DNA of 64,000 bases from Cryobacterium sp. PH31-L1 (lineage in GTDB: Bacteria > Actinomycetota > Actinomycetes > Actinomycetales > Microbacteriaceae): positions 1 to 64,000 of the forward strand of contig NZ_JASISM010000007.1 of NCBI RefSeq assembly GCF_030063145.1, written 5' to 3'. The position numbers and the translations under genes are program-made. Shown here piece after piece: positions 54,331 to 63,112 of the stretch; the first letter of the stretch is position 1; each line of letters opens with the position of its first letter. The notes beneath the pieces are model-generated. The model made no database searches. It was not told where the DNA came from and saw only the letters and a program-made list of their open reading frames with translations.

Positions 54331-55092
54331 TCAGGAGGCAGCGGGCAGCGGCGCGGTCCACTCGGTCGGCAACGGCAGTACGCCGGGGTTGACGGTGGCG
54401 ACGATCTCGGTAAGTACCCGACGGGTCAGATTCTCGCCCACCCAGAGGTGCTTGCCACCCTCGACAGCGACCAGACGCATTCCGGGAACGCCGGCGAACC
54501 GCAGGCGGGCGGCATCCGGCCTGAGGTAGTCGTCGAATTCGGGGATCAGCGCGACCAGTTTGCGTTCGTTGCCAGCCCACGCTGCCAGCTCCTCGTTGGT
54601 CGTGCGGTGCAACGGCGGGGACAGCAGAATGGCCCCGCGGATGGGATGCTCGAGGCCGTATTTGAGGGCCAGTTCGGTGCCGAAGGACCAGCCGACCAGC
54701 CAGGGATTGGGCAGGTGGCGTTCGGCGACGAGAGCCATCGCGGCGGCGACGTCTTCCCGTTCGGTGAGGCCATGACCGAAATCACCCTCGCTGGTGCCGC
54801 GCGGCGATGACGTGCCGCGGGTGTTGAAGCGCAGCACGGCCAGATCGGCCAGGGCGGGCAGCCGATTGGCGGCCTTCCGCAGAATGTGCGAGTCCATGAA
54901 ACCGCCGGCGGTCGGCAGCGGATGCAGCGTCACCAGTGTGGCTACCGGCGCACGATCCACCGGGGTAGCCAGTTCGCCGACCAGGGTGAGGCCGTCGCTG
55001 GTGTGCAGTTCGATGTGTTCGATGGTCGCGGGCAGTTCGATGCCACCACGAATATCAGCCGGCACGGGTTCTCCTGAACTTTCGCGGGTCAT
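54331..55092 (-). CDS. Alpha/beta hydrolase (dienelactone hydrolase-like)
   Basis: This cytoplasmic hydrolase of 253 aa has the short-chain alpha/beta fold. The oxyanion region TLHPLPTAGG, the strand RFNTRGTSSPRGTSEG and the nucleophile-elbow region GWSFGTELAL (nucleophile Ser) are visible. An acidic residue lies in IPEFDDYL and the catalytic His in GGKHLWVG. The start overlaps the stop of the upstream zinc-ribbon-like gene (ATGA), so the longer frame to 55224 is rejected. The substrate is unknown. A small inverted repeat (CTGCCTC-ag-GAGGCAG, 54326-54341) covers its last codons, close to the convergent transporter stop. Confidence 0.82.
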   Translation of the reverse strand: MTRESSGEPVPADIRGGIELPATIEHIELHTSDGLTLVGELATPVDRAPVATLVTLHPLPTAGGFMDSHILRKAANRLPALADLAVLRFNTRGTSSPRGTSEGDFGHGLTEREDVAAAMALVAERHLPNPWLVGWSFGTELALKYGLEHPIRGAILLSPPLHRTTNEELAAWAGNERKLVALIPEFDDYLRPDAARLRFAGVPGMRLVAVEGGKHLWVGENLTRRVLTEIVATVNPGVLPLPTEWTAPLPAAS

Positions 55093-55394
55093 TTGATCTT
55101 CCAACAGTGGGTGTGCCAGTGCCGCCGGTTGGCCAGGTCGGCGTCGTCGCCGAGTACTCCATCGCCGCGCCAGGTGACGATATGTGCGGTGCCGGGAAGG
55201 ATGCCCTGGGTGCACCCCGGGCACAGGTACGTTTTGACTGCCTGCTTCGCGGGAACCGGCTGCACGTGCCAGAGGCCGTCCCGCCGCACCTCACTGCGCC
55301 GCCACCCCGCGAGCAGATGGTTCAGGTCTACGGCTTCATCGTCGTCGGCCGGCTGCTGGGCTTTGCGGCCTCGGGGTCGATTGCTGCGCGCCAT
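55089..55394 (-). CDS. Conserved actinobacterial small protein with Cys/His zinc-binding pattern
   Basis: This is a basic protein of 101 aa. The N-terminus (1-22) is Arg/Lys-rich. The core has CPGC near residue 58 and HWHTHC near residue 93, a possible zinc site, around an HIVTWRGDGVLGDDADLANRRHWH block. Similar proteins are widespread in actinobacteria under the non-specific name ATP/GTP-binding protein; no P-loop is visible here. It overlaps the hydrolase gene and is probably co-transcribed with it. Confidence 0.7.
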   Translation of the reverse strand: MARSNRPRGRKAQQPADDDEAVDLNHLLAGWRRSEVRRDGLWHVQPVPAKQAVKTYLCPGCTQGILPGTAHIVTWRGDGVLGDDADLANRRHWHTHCWKIK

Positions 55395-55444
55395 GATTCC
55401 AGTCTAAAGTGCGCACCTAGCGCCGAACGCCAGCTGGCGTGCCT

Positions 55445-56107
55445 CTAGTACCAGCCCGAGGCCTGCGACTTGGCCCAGGCGCCGCAGGGGGTGCCGTAGC
55501 GGCCGGTGATGTAACCCAGGCCCCATTCGATCTGGGTGCCGGCGTTCGTGGCCCAGTCCTCGCCCGCCGTGGCCATTTTGGAGCCGGGGAGCGCCTGCGG
55601 AATCCCGTAGGCTCCGCTCGAACCGTTCTGGGCATTGACGCGCCAGCCTGATTCCTTCTGCCAGAGCGAGACGAGGCAGTTGTACTGGTCTTCGCCCCAG
55701 CCTCGAGCGGCAACGGCGTCGTAGGCGTACGCCTGGGCCGAGCCTGGATCAGGCACGGCGGCCGACGGAGCGGTGAAGCTCTGCGATTTCTTCTCGACGG
55801 CGACGACCACCGGGACCGGCTTGGGCTTCTCGGAAACGGCATAACCGTCGCGGGTGATGGTGTTGGTGTAGCTCCCGGCGACGAGAACACCCTGGGCCGG
55901 CCCGGTATCGGTCGTGCTGCCGGCGATTTGAAAATACGGTGACGCCGTGGCGCCGGAGTACGGGTCGACCACGGTGACGAGAACGAAGGCGCAGGCCGCG
56001 GTGAAGCCGAAGACGAAATGCGCGGGTTTCACCCGGCGTCGGGTTCGACGAGCTTTCGGCCGGGCCGCGGCCGGGACGGTGTCGATAACTTGCAGATGCC
56101 TACCCAT
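55445..56107 (-). CDS. Transglycosylase-like exported protein
   Basis: This exported protein of 220 aa has a basic leader and one membrane/signal segment (about 28-46), then a Pro/Val linker. The C-terminal lysozyme-like domain (130-220) carries LVSLWQKESGWRVNAQNGSSGAYGIPQALPG. The Glu of QKESGW is the expected catalytic acid, and GYITGRYGTPCGAWA ends the fold. Cysteines at the beginning and end of the domain could form a disulfide. It probably remodels peptidoglycan. It is transcribed alone on the minus strand. Confidence 0.85.
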   Translation of the reverse strand: MGRHLQVIDTVPAAARPKARRTRRRVKPAHFVFGFTAACAFVLVTVVDPYSGATASPYFQIAGSTTDTGPAQGVLVAGSYTNTITRDGYAVSEKPKPVPVVVAVEKKSQSFTAPSAAVPDPGSAQAYAYDAVAARGWGEDQYNCLVSLWQKESGWRVNAQNGSSGAYGIPQALPGSKMATAGEDWATNAGTQIEWGLGYITGRYGTPCGAWAKSQASGWY

Positions 56108-56162
56108 TAGTAGTCGACCTTAGCTGACAAATTAGGTAACGACCAAGTAACGCAAGGCCAAA

Positions 56163-56906
56163 TCACCGGACCGCGAGCATAACGTCGACAACGCTGTCGA
56201 GCACGAGGTCCACCTGCGCTTCCCGGTATCCTCCCCGTTCAGGGCGAAAAACGGCGGTGCGAACCTCGTCAACGGTGAGCTCACGACCGTCCTGAAAATA
56301 CTTCACCAATTTGTTCGCCAGGCGGTCGACATCCACGCGTTTATAGCCGACAGCGAGCACGCTCGTGCGGGTAAAACGGTGCCCGGGAGTGCGGCTGAGC
56401 CGGGCCACGATCACGTCGGCGGTGCCCTCAGCGTCAGCCATCCAGGCCTGCTCGCCCCGGTCGTGGGTCGCCTGATCGCGCTCCCGAGCCGCAAAGGCGT
56501 CTTCGAGCCGCTCCAGCGCCGCGTCGACGTGTTCGGGTGAGTATCCGCCCTTGTGCATGGCGAAGGCGGTGTGACGGATGCCCTCGGCCGTCAATGCTGC
56601 ACCGGTGCGGGTCGCTTCCGCCTCAGCCTTCTCCGCGACAATCGCGTGGATCGCCTCGGCCCCATCGGCGTCGCCAGCTTCGTCATGCGTGGTCGGCGGC
56701 GGTGTGGTGACGGTCTCGGTGCCGGCGCTCTCGGCCCCGGCAGCGATCCCGTCGACGGACTCCACGACACCGGTATCGGCATCGAGGTCGTTACCCGAGT
56801 GGTCAGGCTGGTCGTAGGCGCGTCGGGCGGCCGCCAGGAACGCGTCGACCTGGGTGACGTTGTAGCCGAGAGACTTCCTGCCCACTCGGGGAAATATGGT
56901 GCTCAT
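56163..56906 (-). CDS. DivIVA-domain containing protein
   Basis: This cytoplasmic protein of 247 aa has an N-terminal DivIVA-like motif (FPRVGRKSLGYNVTQVDAFLAAARRAYD, residues 5-32). A Glu/Ala/Thr-rich linker and two further short copies of a YxxxxVDxxL-type motif follow (GGYSPEHVDAALERL near 120; GYKRVDVDRLANKL and GGYREAQVDLVLD near the end). It may bind membranes or interact with septal proteins. It is close to cdsA, whose start is further upstream on the same strand. Confidence 0.8.
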   Translation of the reverse strand: MSTIFPRVGRKSLGYNVTQVDAFLAAARRAYDQPDHSGNDLDADTGVVESVDGIAAGAESAGTETVTTPPPTTHDEAGDADGAEAIHAIVAEKAEAEATRTGAALTAEGIRHTAFAMHKGGYSPEHVDAALERLEDAFAARERDQATHDRGEQAWMADAEGTADVIVARLSRTPGHRFTRTSVLAVGYKRVDVDRLANKLVKYFQDGRELTVDEVRTAVFRPERGGYREAQVDLVLDSVVDVMLAVR

Positions 56907-56951
56907 AGCCTCATTGTCTCGTACGAAGTTCGTCGGGGAAGAATTTGCCCG

Positions 56952-57965
56952 TCATGCAAACACCAGGTAGAGCGCGTAGGCAGCAGCGGCCGACGGCAGG
57001 ATCGAGTCGAGCCGGTCCAGAAAACCGCCGTGCCCTGGCAGCCAGGAGCTCATGTCTTTGATGCCGAGGTCGCGCTTGATGAGTGATTCGGCCAGGTCGC
57101 CGAAGGTGGCGGTGAGCAGAATGACGGCTCCGAACACCAGCCCGAACCACCACGGCTGCTGGAGCATGAAGATCGACAGCAGCACACCGGCAATCATGCA
57201 GATCAGGCCGGCCCCGATGAAGCCTTCCCAGGTCTTTTTGGGGCTGATCGAGGGCGCCATCGGGTGCTTGCCGAAGTTGAGGCCGCTGACGTAGGCTCCC
57301 GTGTCGGCAGAAATGACCAGGATCAGAAAGGCGAGCGTCCACCACTGTCCGTGGTCCTGGGCCACGAGCAGCACGGCGAAACTCGCGAGAAAGACCACGT
57401 AGACCTGAATCAGGATGCCGCCGCCCACGTCGCCGACGATGGCTCGGGCCGAGGCGCGGTGCGACGGAACGACCAGCAAGGCCAGACGCCACAGGCCAAT
57501 CAGCACGATGCCGCCGAGCATGACCAGCCATTGGCCGGTTGCCCCGCCATAGAACGCGGCCGGAACGATCGTGATGGCCGAGATGATCACGGGGATACGC
57601 GGAACGTTGCGTCCGGCATGCCGCAGGGCCTGGGCCAGTTCAAACGCACAGAAGCCGACGATCACGACCGCGAAGATCATGAAGAGTTGCTTGATGATGA
57701 TGAGGCTGACCAGCATGGAGCCGCCGAGCACCAGTCCGATCAGGATGGCCAGAATGAGGTTGCGCCCGGTGCGCGCTTCAATGCGTTCATTGGTCGCATC
57801 GAGTTGAGCCCGTGTGGCCTGCACCTGGCGTTCGAAATCGGCCTTGGTGGTCTGCACCTGGCGTTCGAAATCAGCGCGCGTGGTTTTCACCTGCGCCCGG
57901 AACTCGGCGCGACTGACACCGTGACCGCGTTTGTGCGGCTGGTCATTCTCCGGTTTCTCAGTCAT
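56952..57965 (-). CDS. cdsA: Phosphatidate cytidylyltransferase with hendecad N-terminal extension
   Basis: This integral membrane enzyme of 337 aa makes CDP-diacylglycerol from phosphatidate and CTP. About eight membrane segments follow residue 68. The family signature near the C-terminus is recognisable (SLIKRDLGIKDMSSWLPGHGGFLDRLDSIL). The N-terminal 65 residues are a soluble, highly charged extension with four 11-residue repeats (RADFERQVQTT type), predicted to be a helical coiled coil and not normal for CdsA. It follows frr by 9 bp in the pyrH-frr-cdsA arrangement. Confidence 0.92.
   Translation of the reverse strand: MTEKPENDQPHKRGHGVSRAEFRAQVKTTRADFERQVQTTKADFERQVQATRAQLDATNERIEARTGRNLILAILIGLVLGGSMLVSLIIIKQLFMIFAVVIVGFCAFELAQALRHAGRNVPRIPVIISAITIVPAAFYGGATGQWLVMLGGIVLIGLWRLALLVVPSHRASARAIVGDVGGGILIQVYVVFLASFAVLLVAQDHGQWWTLAFLILVISADTGAYVSGLNFGKHPMAPSISPKKTWEGFIGAGLICMIAGVLLSIFMLQQPWWFGLVFGAVILLTATFGDLAESLIKRDLGIKDMSSWLPGHGGFLDRLDSILPSAAAAYALYLVFA
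57780..57911 (-). repeat. Four 33-bp repeats encoding 11-residue units at the CdsA N-terminus
   Basis: Residues 19-62 split into RAEFRAQVKTT, RADFERQVQTT, KADFERQVQAT and RAQLDATNERI. The two central units differ at only two of 11 positions, and their DNA is also nearly identical, suggesting recent tandem duplication. Confidence 0.85.
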
Positions 57966-57974
57966 CTGAAGCTC

Positions 57975-58529
57975 CTAGATCTCGAGGAGTTCGGCTTCCT
58001 TACGCTTGAAGGCGTCGTCGATGCCGTCCACGTGGCTCTTGGTGATCAGCTCGAGTTCCTTCTCGGCACGACCGACCTCGTCGTCGCCGACCTCGCTCTT
58101 GAGCGCGTCGAGCTCATCCTTGGCTTTGCGGCGAATGTTGCGCACCGAGATGCGGGCATCCTCTGCTTTGGCCTTGACGATCTTCACGAATTCCTTGCGG
58201 CGCTCCGTGGTGAGTTCGGGGAGGGTGGCGCGAATGGTGGTGCCGTCGTTGCCGACGTTGGCGCCCAGGTTCGGGGTGTCGCGAATGGCGATCTCGATGT
58301 CGCGCAGCGCTGCCTTGTCATAAGGGCCGATCAGCATGGTGCGTGCTTCCTGGTTCTGCAGCGACGCGAGCTGTTCGAGCGGCGTGAGGGTGCCGTAGTA
58401 GCTCACCAGAATTTTCGCGAACATTTGCGGGTTGGCTCGCCCGGTGCGCACGGTACCAAAGTCGTCTTTGGCGGCCTCCAGGGCCCGGTTCATGCGCGCA
58501 GTGGCGTCGGAAAGAACATCCGCGATCAC
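57975..58529 (-). CDS. frr: Ribosome recycling factor
   Basis: This protein of 184 aa splits post-termination ribosomes with EF-G. The hallmark regions are [28 protein letters not shown] and [34 protein letters not shown], and the long C-terminal helix with [13 protein letters not shown]. The length is standard. It sits between pyrH and cdsA with short gaps, as in most actinobacteria. Confidence 0.97.
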   Translation of the reverse strand: MIADVLSDATARMNRALEAAKDDFGTVRTGRANPQMFAKILVSYYGTLTPLEQLASLQNQEARTMLIGPYDKAALRDIEIAIRDTPNLGANVGNDGTTIRATLPELTTERRKEFVKIVKAKAEDARISVRNIRRKAKDELDALKSEVGDDEVGRAEKELELITKSHVDGIDDAFKRKEAELLEI

Positions 58530-58559
58530 GGTGACTCCTTTATTGGTGGTGGAACAATT

Positions 58560-59315
58560 CTAGTTGGAGACGCGAGTGCCTAAATCGGTGCCGAGGATGG
58601 CTGCGGTCACGTTGCCCTCCGGCGCCATGCCGAACACCTGCATGGGCATGTGGTTGTCCATGCACAGGCTGAAGGCGGTGGAGTCGACCACCTTGAGGCC
58701 GCGCTGCAGGGCTTCGAGGTAGGTGATGTGGTGAATCTTCTGGGCGTCGGGGTTGGTGCGGGGATCGTCGGAATAGACGCCGTCGACGCCGTTCTTGGCT
58801 ACGAGAACCACATCGGCGTCGATTTCGAGGGCGCGCTGCGCGGCGACGGTATCGGTGGAGAAATACGGCAGTCCAGCGCCCGCACCGAAGATGACGACAC
58901 GGCCCTTCTCCAGGTGGCGTTCGGCGCGCCGCGGAATGTACTGCTCAGCCACCTGGGTCATCGAAATGGCGGACTGCACGCGGGTTTCGGCGCCGGCCTG
59001 TTCAAGAAAGTCCTGCAGGGCCAGGGCGTTCATGACGGTGCCGAGCATGCCCATGTAGTCAGCTCGGCCCCGGTCCATGCCGCGCTGGGAGAGCTCGGCG
59101 CCGCGAAAGAAATTTCCGCCACCGACCACGATGGCCACCTCGACCTGCTTGGCGCCCTCCGCGATTTCACGGGCCAGCGAGCTGACGACATCCGGATTGA
59201 CGCCGACGGCGCCGCCACCGAATGCCTCACCGGAGAGTTTGAGGAGCACCCGTCGTTTCTTGACGACCGCGGTCGGGCTGGTGTGGGCTGTTGGCGAGCT
59301 GGCCGTGTCAGTCAT
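58560..59315 (-). CDS. pyrH: UMP kinase
   Basis: This uridylate kinase of 251 aa phosphorylates UMP to UDP for pyrimidine nucleotide synthesis. Motifs are [13 protein letters not shown] (near 22), [31 protein letters not shown] and [19 protein letters not shown]. The N-terminus has a Ser/Thr/Pro-rich stretch of about 18 residues before the conserved start. The gap to tsf contains the tsf terminator, so pyrH must have its own promoter (59316-59391). Confidence 0.97.
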   Translation of the reverse strand: MTDTASSPTAHTSPTAVVKKRRVLLKLSGEAFGGGAVGVNPDVVSSLAREIAEGAKQVEVAIVVGGGNFFRGAELSQRGMDRGRADYMGMLGTVMNALALQDFLEQAGAETRVQSAISMTQVAEQYIPRRAERHLEKGRVVIFGAGAGLPYFSTDTVAAQRALEIDADVVLVAKNGVDGVYSDDPRTNPDAQKIHHITYLEALQRGLKVVDSTAFSLCMDNHMPMQVFGMAPEGNVTAAILGTDLGTRVSN

Positions 59316-59391
59316 GTCGTGCGGGGCCTTCCGAGAGGGGGTATTACCAAACTACCAAGTACGCGCGTGTCCCCCCAGCGGGGGCACACAC

Positions 59392-59429
59392 AAAAACGGA
59401 GGCCGGATCGCTTTCGCAATCCGACCTCC
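59392..59429 (-). terminator. Rho-independent terminator of rpsB-tsf
   Basis: On the minus strand GGAGGTCGGAT (59429-59419) pairs with ATCCGGCCTCC (59408-59398) over 11 positions with one G-U wobble, around a 10-nt loop. The stretch TTTTT follows (59396-59392, one base after). It begins 12 bp beyond the tsf stop. Confidence 0.85.
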
Positions 59430-59440
59430 GACCTTTATTG

Positions 59441-60268
59441 TTAGGCGCCGACCTTGAACCGGGCGAAGCCCGACACGGTCAGTTTTGCATCGTCGAGAAC
59501 CTTCGCAACGGACACCTTGTTGTCCTTGGCGTAGTCCTGCTCGAACAGGGCGACCTGCTTGAGGAAGGCCTTGACGCGTCCCTCGACGATCTTGGGCAGT
59601 GCCGCTTCCGGCTTGCCCTCGTTCTTCGATATCTCGGTGACGATCTTGCGCTCGGTTTCGACCAGATCGGCCGGAACATCGCTCGCAGCGAGGTACTCGG
59701 GGTTGGCGAACGAGATGTGCTGAGCCACGCTGCGCGCGGTCTCCACATCGGTGCCGGAGAAGCCCAGGATAACGCCGACCTGCGGGGGCAGGTCCTTGCT
59801 GGTCTTGTGCAGGTAGATCGAGAACGACTCGCCGGTGACGGCGGCCACCCGGCGAAGTTCGAACTTCTCGCCGATGATGGCAGCTTCGCCGTCGATGAGC
59901 TCTGCCACGGTCTGGGTTCCAGCGGATGCTGCCAGTCCGGCCTCGACCGTGGTCGCGCCAGCGGCGGCGATCGCGTCGAGAACCTTGTCGGCCAGAACGA
60001 CGAATTTGTCGCCCTTGGCGACGAAGTCGGTCTCGCAGGCTAGTTCGATCATGTACGCGGTCGTGCCGATTTCCTTGGCAGCGACGAGTCCCTCAGAGGT
60101 GGAACGGTCAGCGCGCTTGGCGTTGCCCTTGGCACCTTTGAGACGCAGGATCTCGATGGCCTTGTCCATGTCGCCGTCAGCTTCAACGAGGGCATTCTTG
60201 GTGTCGACCATTCCGGTGCCGAGGTTCTCGCGAAGAGCCTTGACGTTTTCGAGAGTGAAGTTTGCCAT
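59441..60268 (-). CDS. tsf: Elongation factor Ts
   Basis: This protein of 275 aa is the nucleotide exchange factor for EF-Tu. The N-terminal UBA-like module (NVKALRENLGTGMVDTKNALVEADGDMDKAIEILRLKG) and the core with EIGTTAYMIELACETDFVAK are present. The length is normal. It begins 10 bp after the rpsB stop and is followed by a strong terminator. Confidence 0.97.
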   Translation of the reverse strand: MANFTLENVKALRENLGTGMVDTKNALVEADGDMDKAIEILRLKGAKGNAKRADRSTSEGLVAAKEIGTTAYMIELACETDFVAKGDKFVVLADKVLDAIAAAGATTVEAGLAASAGTQTVAELIDGEAAIIGEKFELRRVAAVTGESFSIYLHKTSKDLPPQVGVILGFSGTDVETARSVAQHISFANPEYLAASDVPADLVETERKIVTEISKNEGKPEAALPKIVEGRVKAFLKQVALFEQDYAKDNKVSVAKVLDDAKLTVSGFARFKVGA

Positions 60269-60278
60269 ACCGGGTTCC

Positions 60279-61223
60279 TTACTTGGTCTCGTCGGTGACG
60301 ACGTTCTCGTCGGCTACCGGAGCGACGGCAGCCCGTACGGCGGCAACGTCGGCCTCGGCAACTGCGTCGGCGATGGTGGGCTCTGCGACGACGGCCTCGT
60401 CGGCAACGACGGTAGCGTCGGCAACCTTCTCGGTCTCCGCAGAAGACTGCGCGGGGGTGGTTTCGGCGTCGGACGCCTGGAGCAGTTCAGCTTCCCACGC
60501 GGCGAGCGGCTCAACTTCGGCCTCCGGCTTGGCGTGACGCTGGATCAGGCCCTCGGCTGCGGCGTCCGCGATGATGCGGGTCAAGAGGCCCACGGAGCGG
60601 ATGGCGTCGTCGTTGCCCGGGATCGGGTACTGCACGTCGTCGGGGTCGCAGTTGGTGTCGAGGATCGCGATGACGGGGATACCGAGCTTGCGCGCCTCGT
60701 CAATGGCGAGGTGCTCCTTGTTGGTGTCGACAACCCACAGTGCAGACGGGGTCTTCGTGAGGTTGCGGATTCCGCCGAGGCTCTTGTGCAGCTTGACGAG
60801 CTCGCGCTTCTTGATGAGCATTTCCTTCTTCGTGAAACCGCTCTTGGCGGTGTCTTCGAAGTCGAGCTCTTCGAGTTCTTTCATGCGGGCCAGACGCTTG
60901 GAAACGGTCTGGAAGTTGGTGAGAAGTCCACCGAGCCAACGCTGGTTGACGTAGGGCTGACCCACGCGCTGCGCCTGCTCCGAGATGGATTCCTGGGCCT
61001 GCTTCTTGGTGCCGACGAAGAGGATGGTGCCGCCGTGGGCAACCGTCTCCTTGACGAAGTCATAGGCCTTGTCAACGAAACCGAGCGACTGCTGCAGGTC
61101 GATGATGTAGATGCCGGAACGCTCGGTGAAGATGAAACGCTTCATCTTCGGGTTCCAACGGCGGGTCTGGTGCCCGAAGTGCACGCCGCTGTCGAGCAGC
61201 TGGCGGATTGTTACGACGGCCAT
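60279..61223 (-). CDS. rpsB: 30S ribosomal protein S2
   Basis: This ribosomal protein of 314 aa has the S2 signatures [19 protein letters not shown] and [28 protein letters not shown]. After residue 230 there is an Ala/Val/Glu-rich tail of about 80 residues that is absent from E. coli S2 but found in many actinobacteria. ATG 61223 starts the conserved sequence. It heads the rpsB-tsf transcription unit. Confidence 0.97.
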   Translation of the reverse strand: MAVVTIRQLLDSGVHFGHQTRRWNPKMKRFIFTERSGIYIIDLQQSLGFVDKAYDFVKETVAHGGTILFVGTKKQAQESISEQAQRVGQPYVNQRWLGGLLTNFQTVSKRLARMKELEELDFEDTAKSGFTKKEMLIKKRELVKLHKSLGGIRNLTKTPSALWVVDTNKEHLAIDEARKLGIPVIAILDTNCDPDDVQYPIPGNDDAIRSVGLLTRIIADAAAEGLIQRHAKPEAEVEPLAAWEAELLQASDAETTPAQSSAETEKVADATVVADEAVVAEPTIADAVAEADVAAVRAAVAPVADENVVTDETK

Positions 61224-61548
61224 GTGCCGTACTCCTGTTCTGATGCAGGCCTCGAGAGGCCACACCAATCGGTTTGTGCAATGATCGGTCGATCATCACT
61301 CCTGGTGCCCGGCGCACGTCCGACCTGTTCACGCTGGATACTCGTGAGACGGGACCGATTGGACATGGCGGCCAAATGGGCACGCGTAGTCAGCGCACAA
61401 AGCGCTGCTGTGGATAGCATATCACCGCGGGGAGTGCGCGGGCGACCGTGCTGTGTCACCGCCTCCTCCACAGGACCTGACCTGTGAAGATATACTCCGA
61501 TGCAGCCAAGCCCCGACGGCGGCGGAAGCCCGGCGGCAGGGTGGGGGC
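61224..61548. promoter_or_regulatory. Divergent promoter region of rpsB and the M23 protein
   Basis: This 325-bp region has no gene. The part next to rpsB is the likely 5' leader where S2-mediated control would act, but no structure is assigned. Towards the M23 gene, TATACT at 61491-61496 is a good -10 candidate. CACAGG (61469-61474) and CCTGTG (61481-61486) form an inverted repeat in the -35 to -10 interval, a possible operator. Confidence 0.45.
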
Positions 61549-62082
61549 ATGCAGAACCTGCGCGCGCTGGCGGCATCCGCTCTCGTTACCGTGATCGTCG
61601 TGTTTGGTGCTGGGCCGGCATCGGACGCCGTGTCAGCGGGAACTTCTCCGTCAGCCGCAGCGACCATAACGAATGCCTGGCGTTGGCCGCTCGCGGAACC
61701 TCACCGGTTGATCCGGGGTTTTGTGGCGCCGGAATCACAGTATTCCGGCGGCCATCGCGGGATCGACCTGGCGGCCGCGGCGAACGAGAAGGTCTTTGCC
61801 GCCCACGAGGGCGTGGTGTCCTTTGCGGGCCGGGTCGTCGATCGGTCGGTGCTGTCGATCATGCAGCCGGACGATGTGATCACCACGGTCGAGCCGGTGG
61901 ACGCCGTGGTCGCGGTGGGCGATCAGGTTCGGGCCGGGCAGCTGATCGGCACCGTCGCGAGCGGCGGTCACTGCCCGCCCGGGTGCCTGCACCTCGGTGT
62001 TCGTCAGCACGGGTGGTACGTGTCGCCGCTGCTCTTCCTGGGGAATGTGCCGCGCGCGGTGTTGTTGCCCTCCGTGCCATAA
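61549..62082 (+). CDS. M23-family (LytM-like) peptidase or degenerate homologue
   Basis: This exported protein of 177 aa has a signal peptide (1-30), then a short LytM domain. The zinc ligands His69 and Asp73 are visible in GGHRGIDLA, and His148 in CLHLGV. The usual HxH motif reads CxH (Cys146, His148), so the first histidine is missing. M23 domains of this actinobacterial subtype commonly have CLHxG and may be weak or non-catalytic activators. ATG 61549 is preceded by a G-rich stretch; the longer frame from 61453 lacks a signal start. It is convergent with the recombinase gene. Confidence 0.82.
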   Translation: MQNLRALAASALVTVIVVFGAGPASDAVSAGTSPSAAATITNAWRWPLAEPHRLIRGFVAPESQYSGGHRGIDLAAAANEKVFAAHEGVVSFAGRVVDRSVLSIMQPDDVITTVEPVDAVVAVGDQVRAGQLIGTVASGGHCPPGCLHLGVRQHGWYVSPLLFLGNVPRAVLLPSVP

Positions 62083-62129
62083 CAGCGTCGTGCCCTGACA
62101 GCGTCGTGCCCTGACAGCGTCGTGCCCTG
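62082..62129. repeat. Three perfect tandem copies of a 16-bp unit
   Basis: The unit ACAGCGTCGTGCCCTG occurs at 62082-62097, 62098-62113 and 62114-62129 without mismatch. The first copy begins at the last base of the M23 stop codon. It lies between the convergent M23 and xerC-type genes. Perfect copies suggest a recent or actively varying array. Confidence 0.9.
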
Positions 62130-62142
62130 AGGGCGACCGCGC

Positions 62143-62158
62143 ACGGCGACCGCGCCGT
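62143..62158. repeat. Small GC-rich hairpin between convergent genes
   Basis: ACGGCG (62143-62148) and CGCCGT (62153-62158) form a 6-bp stem with an ACCG loop, 5 bp before the recombinase stop. It could help terminate transcription from either side, but there is no T-tract. Confidence 0.45.
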
Positions 62159-62163
62159 CGGGG

Positions 62164-63099
62164 TCAGGCGCGGGGGTGCGCGAGCCCGTAGCTCGCTTTC
62201 AGGCGTTCCGCCGAGACGTGGGTATAGATCTGGGTGGTGCCGAGGCTGACGTGGCCGAGTAGCTCCTGCACCGCGCGCAGGTCGGCTCCGCCGTCGAGCA
62301 GGTGGGTGGCGGCGGTGTGGCGCAGGGCGTGCGGTCCGGCCGGACCGGTTCCGGGGATTGCGTCGAGCAGGGCAGCAACGAGTCGGTAGACGCCGCGTAC
62401 GCCGAGGCGTTGGCCTGTGCGGCCCAGGAACAACGCGGCGGCATTCGGTGCCGTCGCGATGTGGGGCGGCGTCTCGGCGTGTGCGAGAAGTGCGGGTCGA
62501 GCCTGGCGCAGGTACTCGATGAGGGCGCGCTGCGCCGGTACTCCGAACGGAACCACGCGTTCCTTGGCGCCCTTGCCGGTGACCCGCACGGTCAGCCGAT
62601 CCAGGTCGACGTCGGACAGGTCGAGGCCCACGAGCTCAGAAACGCGCAGCGCCGAGGCGTAAAGCAGCTCGACGATCGTAAGATCACGCTGCGCGAGGGC
62701 CTCTCCCCCGGCGGCGCGGGCCGTCAGCAGATCGAGCAGCTCGGTCATCTGGGTGTGGGTGATGACCCGCGGCAGGGTGCGTCCCGGCTTCGGCGAGCGC
62801 AGGCGTGCCGCCGGGTCAGCGCTGTCGTCGTGGCTGCGCGCCAGCCACGCGGTGAAGCTGCGCGCCGCCGCCGACCGACGGGCCAGGGTAGCCCGCGCCA
62901 GGCCGGCCTGGGTGTCCACCCACAGCCATTCCCGCAGAAGTTCGAGACTCAGATCAGCGGATGCCGTAGCGCCGCGGTCGCGGGCAAACCCGGCCAGTTG
63001 GTTCAGGTCAGTGCGGTAGGCCCTCACCGTATGCGTCGAGTAGCCGCGCTCGGCGCTGAGGTAGAGCAGAAACTCATCGATGTCGTCGTTCAGCTGCAC
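62164..63099 (-). CDS. xerC: Tyrosine recombinase (XerC type)
   Basis: This site-specific recombinase of 311 aa is of the chromosome-dimer-resolution type. An N-terminal SAM-like domain (1-95) precedes the catalytic domain. The catalytic set is Arg152 (ALRVSE), Lys176 (TGKGAKE), His257 and Arg260 (HALRHTAATH), His283 (LGHVSLGTTQ) and the nucleophile Tyr292. The length and the ribosomal-gene neighbourhood fit a housekeeping XerC rather than a phage integrase. No dif site was recognised in the window. Confidence 0.9.
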   Translation of the reverse strand: MQLNDDIDEFLLYLSAERGYSTHTVRAYRTDLNQLAGFARDRGATASADLSLELLREWLWVDTQAGLARATLARRSAAARSFTAWLARSHDDSADPAARLRSPKPGRTLPRVITHTQMTELLDLLTARAAGGEALAQRDLTIVELLYASALRVSELVGLDLSDVDLDRLTVRVTGKGAKERVVPFGVPAQRALIEYLRQARPALLAHAETPPHIATAPNAAALFLGRTGQRLGVRGVYRLVAALLDAIPGTGPAGPHALRHTAATHLLDGGADLRAVQELLGHVSLGTTQIYTHVSAERLKASYGLAHPRA

Positions 63100-63112
63100 C
63101 CGGTCGTTCCCT

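Noticed and set aside
59371-59384. CCCCC-agc-GGGGG hairpin upstream of pyrH as a terminator
   Set aside because: No T-tract in either direction, and the strong tsf terminator directly beside it explains termination.
62164-63099. Phage integrase
   Set aside because: Length, motif set and neighbourhood fit a housekeeping XerC; no attachment-site duplication or phage genes nearby.
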